NCBI GenBank assembly: GCA_016721435.1
Contig: JADKIC010000027.1
Location: 5,499 to 69,498, forward strand
Direction of reading: 5' to 3'
DNA: 64,000 nucleotides
Origin: Bacteroidota bacterium
GTDB lineage: Bacteria; Bacteroidota; Bacteroidia; AKYH767-A; OLB10
Shown: positions 58,288-64,000 of the stretch, piece by piece
Position numbering within the stretch: position 1 is the stretch's first letter
Layout: each line of letters opens with the position of its first letter
Program-made: the position numbers and the translations under genes
The notes under the pieces: generated by a model
The model's database searches: none
What the model was told of the DNA's origin: nothing
The model's input: the letters and a program-made list of their open reading frames with translations, nothing else

Positions 58288-58936
58288 TTCTGCTCATGAT
58301 CATTTTCAAATTTCTCTTTCCATTTTGAATATAGCTCTTTACCTGATTCAGGGTAAATCCGGTGATAGATGCTACTTGCTGATAGCTTTTTTCCTCCAGA
58401 TAGAAGAGCTTTATACATTCTTGTTGATGAGGTTCGAGATGTAAAAGTGCCGACTCCATGACTTGCAATTGCTTCTCTTTCTCACCACTATCTTCATTTA
58501 CCGCATGCAAGGGATGTTTTGCCGCCTCATTTTCCATAATATATGGATCGATTCCGCTAATTTCTTTGGAACCGCTTCTTAAAATCATGAGGCAATGGTA
58601 TTTAGTTACGGTATGTAACCAGGCCCTGAAATGCTGTATCTCATGTCGCTTTAGTTCAACAAAGAGCTTTTCAAAGACTTGCATTGCCGCATCCTTGCTC
58701 TCATCTTCATCCTTAAGATACTTCATGCATACCCCGAAAACCAGATGGCTATAACGCTTGAACAAGATACCCAAATACTCTTTTTCGTCGCTTTCCCGAT
58801 ACAAGACGACCAGTTCTTCGTCACTCAAATTTCCTATGTTTTCGTCGGATTTCAACTTTTCAAAAATAGGTATATTGATGTAAAACAAAGGCAGGAAGAA
58901 GGAGGAGTTGTGGGAAAGTTGAATTTGTCCTTCCAT
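58280..58936 (-). CDS. ECF-type sigma-70 family RNA polymerase sigma factor
   Basis: Up to 218 residues. Region 2: LGILFKRYSHLVFGVCMKYL, DAAMQVFEKLFVELKRHEIQ, HFRAWLHTVTKYHCLMILR; region 4: LHLEPHQQECIKLFYLEEKS and YQQVASITGFTLNQVKSYIQ. An intact gene followed, with 8 nt overlap, by its probable anti-sigma partner. The true start is uncertain: the first 30 residues of the longest frame (FFLPLFYINIPIFEKLK) do not fit the family, and a TATTTTTG element at 58861-58868 suggests a shorter protein beginning near SDENIGNLSDEELV. The regulon is unknown. Confidence 0.88.
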   Translation of the reverse strand: MEGQIQLSHNSSFFLPLFYINIPIFEKLKSDENIGNLSDEELVVLYRESDEKEYLGILFKRYSHLVFGVCMKYLKDEDESKDAAMQVFEKLFVELKRHEIQHFRAWLHTVTKYHCLMILRSGSKEISGIDPYIMENEAAKHPLHAVNEDSGEKEKQLQVMESALLHLEPHQQECIKLFYLEEKSYQQVASITGFTLNQVKSYIQNGKRNLKMIMSRNE

Positions 58937-58954
58937 CTCTCTTTAAAGGTAGTT

Positions 58955-59521
58955 TTACAAATTCCATTTATTGATCGATTTCTGATCCGGTTTAGCAATT
59001 TTCCTTAATTTTTTTAGTTGTGCACTGAATGCCGCGGTGTTTTCAATTTGACTTCTTTCCAGCGCCAGTTCCACTTCGATCCTCAAGGCCGGATGTTTTT
59101 TTGAGAGGTCAATCAGGATGCCCAGAGCATTGCAATGAACAGCAACTGCCCGGTTTCGCTCTAAGATTAAACCCAGACAAATGTCAATAAAGATCGCCTC
59201 AAATTTTTTGGGGAACCCATTGTCGTAAACGGCCCCAAGGATATTTCTGAGTACAGGGTCAAGGTTAGAACATTGAAGAACTGAAATCACTTTTTCTGTG
59301 GAGTTCTTTGCTTCCTTAGGATGCATCTCCGCCCATGCTCGGAATACCCATGAAGCTTTTGCAGCGATATTGGCGTCCTCGTGCAAGGATAATTTCAATA
59401 ATGGATTTCCGTTGTCACCACATGTATGGGCTATTGAAATGATGGCCTGTTTACTTTTTGCCTGTGAAAGCAATTCCTCCAAAGCGGAAATAGTTATTTT
59501 ATTCTTAGAATTATTTCTCAT
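58955..59521 (-). CDS. Helical-repeat (HEAT-like) protein
   Basis: 188 residues from MRNNSKNKITISALEELL. It consists of alpha-helical pairs like HEAT repeats (LLKLSLHEDANIAAKASWVF, VLRNILGAVYDNGFPKKFEA, ALGILIDLSKKHPALRIEVE). No signal peptide or enzyme motif is visible. The start at 59521 is chosen because upstream codons run through a TATCTTTG promoter element and into the divergent phoH gene region. Its role is unknown; such folds act as protein scaffolds. The frame is intact. Confidence 0.7.
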   Translation of the reverse strand: MRNNSKNKITISALEELLSQAKSKQAIISIAHTCGDNGNPLLKLSLHEDANIAAKASWVFRAWAEMHPKEAKNSTEKVISVLQCSNLDPVLRNILGAVYDNGFPKKFEAIFIDICLGLILERNRAVAVHCNALGILIDLSKKHPALRIEVELALERSQIENTAAFSAQLKKLRKIAKPDQKSINKWNL

Positions 59522-59535
59522 TTCCTTTTCAACAA

Positions 59536-59543
59536 CAAAGATA
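59536..59543 (-). promoter_or_regulatory. Candidate -7 element of the HEAT-like gene
   Basis: Minus strand TATCTTTG matches TAnnTTTG and ends 14 nt before the ATG at 59521, in the 34-nt space to the divergent phoH start. Confidence 0.45.
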
Positions 59544-59555
59544 AAGATCAGCGTA

Positions 59556-60627
59556 ATGTCCTTATATTTACATCGTAAAATAAATAAAACAGAAAGTTTG
59601 AAAGAAATTATAATACCTGTTGATTTCGCCAATGTTGTTGATTTTTTTGGTGTAAATGATTCTAATCTGGATATAATCAGGAAAATACCCCGCTTTAAAA
59701 ATAGCAGGTCGGGGAAATGAACTTAAGATAATTGGAGAAGAAAGTTTGGTCGGATTTGCTGCCGAAAAGGTAAAGCAACTGCTAAACTATTTTCACGAAC
59801 ATGGGATGCTGACACCCACCGAAGTCAGTTATCTATTGAATGGATCACTGCAATTTTCAGATCAGCCTACTGAAAAGAGTTCAGCATCCGTTTCTTCACC
59901 CGCAACCACTGCGGATAGCCGTGATGTCCTGGTTTTTGGTCCGGGTGGTGTGATGGTGAGGGCAAGGACGCCCAACCAGCGGAAACTCGTCGAGTATTGT
60001 GAGAAAAATGATATTGTTTTTGCTATTGGTCCTGCAGGAACCGGTAAAACGTATACAGCAGTGGCCCTGGCGGTCAGAGCTTTGAAAACCGGGAATACGT
60101 CGGATAATTCTGACACGACCCGCAGTAGAAGCAGGGGAAAATCTCGGCTTCCTTCCCGGCGATCTGAAAGAAAAAATTGATCCTTATTTGCGTCCGCTTT
60201 ATGATGCATTGTTTGATATGATTCCCGGTGAAAAGTTGCGTTCCTTTCTGGAAAATGGTGTGATTGAAGTAGCCCCTTTGGCTTTCTTATGCGGGGACGT
60301 ACATTGGATCATGCTATGTCATTTTGGACGAAGCTCAAAATGCAACGGAGAGCCAATTGAAAATGTTCCTGACGCGGATGGGGCCCAATGCGAAAATGAT
60401 AGTCACGGGAGATACTTCACAGGTGGATTTACCACGAAATCAGCCTTCCGGCCTCATTCAGGCAACGCGTTTACTAAAGAACATTGATGGCATAGGTTTC
60501 GTGCATCTGGATGCGGCAGACGTGGTCAGACATCGTCTAGGTACGGGATATCATTTTCGCCTATGATAAATTAAATGCAGAAGGTAAGTCAAAATCGGGC
60601 GATAGGAGTGAGGAGGCGGGGAAGTAA
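59556..60627 (+). CDS. phoH: PhoH-family ATPase (several frameshifts)
   Basis: A cytoplasmic P-loop ATPase of about 330-350 residues, possibly acting on RNA. Motifs in order: KEIIIPVDFANVVDFFGVND, VRARTPNQRKLVEYCEKNDI, Walker A in FAIGPAGTGKTYTAVALAV, GENLGFLPGDLKEKIDPYLR (second frame), and Walker B in ILDEAQNATESQLKMFLTRM, then IVTGDTSQVDLPRNQPSG. The frame breaks near 59700, 60090-60100, 60285, 60325 and 60540, all one-base-type. The ATG at 59556 is tentative; a later TTG before KEIIIPVDF is possible. The gene is divergent from the HEAT-like gene. Confidence 0.9.
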
Positions 60628-60779
60628 AGTTTACAACCTTTCGCAGAGGTAATGTCACTGGAAAAGTAGAAACTGCAATAGCTTCGAAATCAAATAGCAG
60701 AAAATCAAATTCCCAATGGTATTAACCCGGAAATTCTTTTGTTAACAACATTAAATGGTCATTCATTGAAGGGAAAAGT

Positions 60780-60787
60780 TACCTTTG
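60780..60787 (+). promoter_or_regulatory. Candidate -7 element of purC
   Basis: TACCTTTG matches TAnnTTTG and ends 18 nt before the ATG at 60806. No clear -33 box was seen. Confidence 0.45.
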
Positions 60788-60805
60788 TACTATATCAGAA
60801 GAACC

Positions 60806-61782
60806 ATGGAACATTTAATCAGTGATCAGCAGTGTATAACACGCACACAATTTAAATTACCGGAGTTGACCTCTGTTTATCATGGAAAAGTCAGGGATGT
60901 TTATATTTTAGATAATAAGTTGATGGTGATGGTGGTCACCGATCGGGTTTCAGCGTTTGATGTCATTTTACCCCGACCGATACCCTACAAGGGTCAGGTG
61001 CTTAATCAATTGGCATCTTATTTTTTGGAAGCTTCTAAAGATATTTGCCCCAACTGGATCATCAAAATACCGGATCCGAATGCGGCTATCGGAATTCTCT
61101 GTAAGCCCTATAAAGTGGAAATGGTGATCAGGGGATTTTTAACCGGGCATGCCTGGAGAGAATATAAAAGCGGGAAGCGGATGATTTGTGGAGTTCCGAT
61201 GCCAGATGGGTTAAAGGAGAATGATGCATTTCCTGAGCCCATTATCACACCCACCACAAAAAGTTCACATGGCCATGATGAAGATATCTCCAGAGAAGAT
61301 ATCATCGCAAAAGGCATCGTTGCAGAACAGGAGTACGAGCAGCTGGAGAAATATACCAGAGCCCTTTATGAGCGTGGATTCAGAATGGCGATGGAGAAAG
61401 GCTTGATCCTCGTGGATACCAAGTACGAGTTTGGTAAGTCAAACGAAAAGATTTTTCTCATTGATGAAATTCATACCCCGGATTCGTCCAGATATTTTTA
61501 TGCTGATGGTTATGAAGAGCGCCAAAAAAATGGTCAGGAACAACGACAACTCAGCAAGGAATTTTTAAGACAATGGCTGATTGCTCATGACTTCAGGGAC
61601 TCGAAGGTCAAACCATTCCCGATATGCCGGATGAATTTGTGAAAGAGGTCAGTGAAAGGTATATTGAACTCTATGAAAAAATCACCGGTAAGTTCTTTGA
61701 TAGGGTAGATACCCGTGACATTCTAAATCGCATTGAAAATAATATTCAGCAGGAATTGAAGCCATTACTATCGGGAATTTAA
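60806..61782 (+). CDS. purC: SAICAR synthetase PurC (one frameshift)
   Basis: Phosphoribosylaminoimidazole-succinocarboxamide synthase joins CAIR and aspartate in purine synthesis. It begins MEHLISDQQCITRTQFKLPE; HGKVRDVYIL (ATP site), VVTDRVSAFDVILPRPIPYK, RGFLTGHAWREYKSG, PEPIITPTTKSSHGHDE and LVDTKYEFGKSN are family landmarks. The frame breaks near 61595-61600 (WLIAHDF, then EGQTIPDMPDEFVKEVSERY), one-base-type. The long type of about 320 codons, as in yeast and many Bacteroidota, fits. No other purine genes are adjacent. Confidence 0.94.
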
Positions 61783-61834
61783 AATGACTTTAGGAATTTA
61801 TTTGTTGCTGGAACCGAATGAAAAATTCAGAAAA

Positions 61835-62374
61835 CTAAATAACGGGTCCGGCAGTACGGTTTCTCCCTTTGATATTTTTAAAATAGGCAGCCATCTGTGA
61901 GCATCTTGTTCCAAAATTCCCATTTGGAGTAAATGGAGCATTGAACTTGACAGTTCTGTTTACATAATCGATACTGGTAAATACGATTGGAATACCGGCC
62001 TGATAGGCCATATAATAAAAGCCTGTTTTCCACTTTTCCACTTTTTCGAGTGCCTTCCGGAGCAATAGCAATCACAAAATGATTGGAGTTTTTTATCACC
62101 TGTACAACCTGATCTACTTTATTGGTCTTACTGCTTCGGTCAACGGGATAACCTCCAAGTCGGGTAAACAACCAAACCCATGGCTTTTGAAAGTTCCTTC
62201 TTCCTAAAAATTAGATTTAAATCTCATGATACTTCTAACGGCCAGGCCTACCAGAAAATCCCAGTTGCTGGTATGAGGAGCAACGGCAATGATATACTTG
62301 GTTAAATGTCTGGGGACATCACCTTCAATTTTCCATCCCAATATTTTAAAGAAGAATAAATAGACGAAACGCAT
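61835..62374 (-). CDS. PlsC-like 1-acylglycerol-3-phosphate acyltransferase (two frameshifts)
   Basis: About 180 residues, membrane-associated. MRFVYLFFFKILGWKIEGDV starts at 62374. The catalytic motif is APHTSNWDFLVG (HxxxxD), and the acyl-acceptor motif is APEGTRK. Breaks lie near 62205 (SIMRFKSNF, then GRRNFQKPWVWLF) and near 62060 (EGTRK, then KVEKWKTGFYYMAYQAGIPI), one-base-type. Proteins of this short type are often called lysophospholipid acyltransferases. The gene converges with purC and lies 67 nt downstream of a coiled-coil lipoprotein gene, from which a terminator separates it. Confidence 0.85.
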
Positions 62375-62394
62375 CGTTTGTGAAAGTAGCAAAC

Positions 62395-62424
62395 AAAAGG
62401 GAACAATAAATTGTTCCCTTTTTT
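62395..62424 (-). terminator. Intrinsic terminator after the coiled-coil lipoprotein gene
   Basis: AAAAGGGAACAA (62395-62406) and TTGTTCCCTTTT (62411-62422) are perfect complements around a 4-nt loop, about 18 nt after the lipoprotein stop. T-rich ends on both strands would allow bidirectional use. Confidence 0.75.
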
Positions 62425-62441
62425 CAATATATTGTTTTGGT

Positions 62442-63305
62442 TTATTCGGTAACCAGGACCAGGTATTTAGAAGCCATCCAGAACTTCTCAGGATCAGTAA
62501 TTTCTAAAGCAGTTACTTTCTCATTTTCTTTCTTAAGATTATAAGTTCCTGTTGGATGAGTGCTCAGCATCTTTACGTCTTTTGAGTTCAATTCGATAGT
62601 TTTAGTAGAGGTGAAATCAATTTGTGTAAATGCTTCCTGGTTGAAATCAGGAACCATTGACTTTTGTTTTCCTATACCAAGGAATCCACCTTGTTTCGTC
62701 AACACTTTCTTATCTCTAAGAGTCTTGTAATCACCTACAGTATAATATGCAGTGTGAAGTTTGGTGGTTTTCTCAGTGATTTCACGCGCCTTATTCGCGT
62801 TATCGTTTGTCATAGTATCAATAGTTCCCTGCATATTGGTAATAGTACCATTCAATGCAAGAACATTTTCATTCAAAGCATTGATACTGGAATCACGTTG
62901 TGCCAATTGTGTGTTCAATGAACCGATCATCTTTTCGAGTTCAGCTACTTTCACATTTGATTTACGTACTCGTGCTTGTAATTCAGAAAGTTTTTTTTTG
63001 TTCTGATCAATCAACTGGCGGATAGCATCAATATCGCCCATGATTTTAGTTTTAGCATCCTGACTAACTTCAGGATTTGTGCCACCCTCACTTTTCAGCA
63101 TTTCTTCTTGCTGTGTAAGTCCTTCAATGCTAGTTTGGATTTCGCTGATATCCTGCATATAGCCATTGATAACAGAATCCTTGGCATCGTACTGTGCCAT
63201 TAAACTATCGCGCTCACGCATCATGCGCTCCACTTCTGCTTTGTAATCCGGGCCGCAGCTAGCCATCAGGAAACTAAGTCCTGCAATTATTAAGAGGTTT
63301 TTCAT
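62442..63305 (-). CDS. Coiled-coil lipoprotein
   Basis: About 287 residues from MKNLLIIAGLSFLMASCGPD, a lipoprotein signal with Cys near residue 17. Residues 25-190 are a long coiled coil of Glu, Lys, Asp and Gln heptads (YKAEVERMMRERDSLMAQYD, KVAELEKMIGSLNTQLAQRD). The C-terminal 100 residues are globular (TAYYTVGDYKTLRDKKVLTK, GGFLGIGKQKSMVPDFNQEA). Proteins of this layout are widespread in Bacteroidota; the function is unknown. The start at 63305 is preferred to an upstream in-frame codon because a -7 promoter element lies between the two. The frame is intact. Confidence 0.78.
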   Translation of the reverse strand: MKNLLIIAGLSFLMASCGPDYKAEVERMMRERDSLMAQYDAKDSVINGYMQDISEIQTSIEGLTQQEEMLKSEGGTNPEVSQDAKTKIMGDIDAIRQLIDQNKKKLSELQARVRKSNVKVAELEKMIGSLNTQLAQRDSSINALNENVLALNGTITNMQGTIDTMTNDNANKAREITEKTTKLHTAYYTVGDYKTLRDKKVLTKQGGFLGIGKQKSMVPDFNQEAFTQIDFTSTKTIELNSKDVKMLSTHPTGTYNLKKENEKVTALEITDPEKFWMASKYLVLVTE

Positions 63306-63337
63306 GTTCGAAGTGTTAGGTAAATTTTTTCGTTTGT

Positions 63338-63345
63338 CAAAGATA
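63338..63345 (-). promoter_or_regulatory. Candidate -7 element of the coiled-coil lipoprotein gene
   Basis: Minus strand TATCTTTG matches TAnnTTTG and ends 32 nt before the ATG at 63305. Confidence 0.5.
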
Positions 63346-63568
63346 AACATAATTTCACCTATAATTATTGTATTTTCACCCAAATTAATTAACAACTGAA
63401 ATGTTAATATCACTTTCTAAATGACCATTTTTGATCTCCGACTTTACATATTACTATTTTTATAGTATTGTTTTCAATAATATACTCCTGAAACGAGCCA
63501 CTAAACCTTTCTCAAGATTATTAAATTGTTAATGATTTAAATTCCTGATTTATATCACTTAACAACGC

Positions 63569-63576
63569 TACTTTTG
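63569..63576 (+). promoter_or_regulatory. Candidate -7 element of the last gene
   Basis: TACTTTTG matches TAnnTTTG and ends 8 nt before the ATG at 63585, so the leader would be very short. Confidence 0.4.
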
Positions 63577-63584
63577 AGAAAAGG

Positions 63585-64000
63585 ATGAGAAATATGTCAC
63601 ATTTATATAAAAGTTGGCAAAACCCTGATTCAGGCCAAAAGAAGTTTCTTTCTTCAACTTTAATGTATCATCTTTCGAAAAATATTAACAAAGATCTTTT
63701 CGAGGCGGTCAACGAATCATATATTGATGTAACTGATTTAAATTCTGAGCAACCAGATCTCGTCATTTACGATAAACAAAATAAATTTCGTCCGGCTCTG
63801 ATTATTGAATGTATCCGATGTCGATGAAGCAGATGCCATTAGAACGATCGAGATATTATGCAGCATTTATCATATTAAGGAAGGTTTCATTTATAATTTT
63901 GAAAAGGAGCAATGGAAGAAAGTCGGATCTGATTCTACTTTAATAGCATCAAATGCTCATAGTGATGTATTAGGTATTAATATTGACCGAACGTTGGCGG
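63585..64000 (+). CDS. Hypothetical protein, partial (one frameshift)
   Basis: The gene runs off the right edge. The visible 138 codons read MRNMSHLYKSWQNPDSGQKK, then PDLVIYDKQNKFRPALIIE and, after a one-base-type break near 63812, VSDVDEADAIRTIEILCSIY. The PDLVIYDK and RPALIIE pair resembles the DxK-type core of PD-(D/E)XK nuclease-like folds (Asp, then Glu before a hydrophobic strand), but the catalytic Lys cannot be confirmed. An alternative start is the ATG at 63594. No function is assigned. Confidence 0.55.

Noticed and set aside
1..64000. Programmed frameshifting or an alternative genetic code to explain the broken genes
   Set aside because: Breaks are scattered, mostly at homopolymers, and occur in genes that are never recoded; TAG, TAA and TGA all act as normal stops in intact genes.
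1..64000. CRISPR arrays, tRNA or rRNA genes
   Set aside because: No regularly spaced direct repeats and no tRNA- or rRNA-like sequence were seen in the intergenic stretches.

Overview
The window is a stretch of a Bacteroidota chromosome (low GC, roughly 40%). Evidence for the phylum: several secreted proteins end in type IX secretion (T9SS) C-terminal domains, TAnnTTTG-type promoter -7 elements precede many genes, and family pairs and sets typical of the phylum are present (miaA / pRiA4b ORF-3-like / cca, MarR / YceI, YtxH / holin-like, DUF1800 / DUF1501, LruC). No tRNA, rRNA, CRISPR array, insertion sequence or prophage was seen.

Layout. 1-5.1 kb (minus): a secreted M36 metalloprotease running off the left edge, then miaA, a pRiA4b ORF-3-like gene and cca. 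5.2-10.9 kb: an SGNH-like hydrolase, a coiled-coil protein, a DUF2267 protein, the DUF1800/DUF1501 pair and a DoxX-like membrane protein. 10.9-18.7 kb: a T9SS subtilase with a lipoprotein partner, mnmA, an ABC exporter, truA, a family 2 glycosyltransferase and tpiA. 18.8-22.5 kb: a beta-helix T9SS protein and an LruC lipoprotein. 22.6-42.1 kb: a large exopolysaccharide region. 42.2-44.6 kb: kdsA and a degraded sigma-factor region. 44.6-53 kb: an rRNA methyltransferase, a T9SS M1 aminopeptidase, a glycine-rich/SprB-type surface protein and an SLC13 transporter. 53-64 kb: MarR, YceI, a small membrane-gene set, a family 9 glycosyltransferase, a sigma/anti-sigma pair, phoH, purC, a PlsC-like acyltransferase, a coiled-coil lipoprotein and a partial gene at the right edge.

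The most distinctive part is the exopolysaccharide operon on the minus strand from about 42.04 to 26.58 kb. Eleven genes are almost gapless: hybrid histidine kinase (five PAS-like domains, HisKA, HATPase, REC, HPt), single-domain response regulator, a phosphoglycosyltransferase with a receiver-like N-terminal domain, a half-size TolC-like protein, a Wzc-like chain-length protein with a degenerate ATPase, a flippase, an O-antigen ligase/polymerase and four glycosyltransferases. A perfect 10-bp inverted repeat sits just before the first start codon. This suggests a phosphorelay built into a Wzx/Wzy-type assembly line, possibly acting on the initiating enzyme itself. No Wza-type exporter was recognised.

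More than twenty genes, including housekeeping genes (miaA, mnmA, truA, purC, phoH), are broken by apparent one-base indels, often at homopolymers. The simplest reading is uncorrected sequencing error. Broken genes are therefore annotated over their full reconstructed span with breaks stated. Two lesions do not fit that pattern: an apparent loss of about 40 codons containing the catalytic motif of cca, and an in-frame TAG in the DUF1800 gene.
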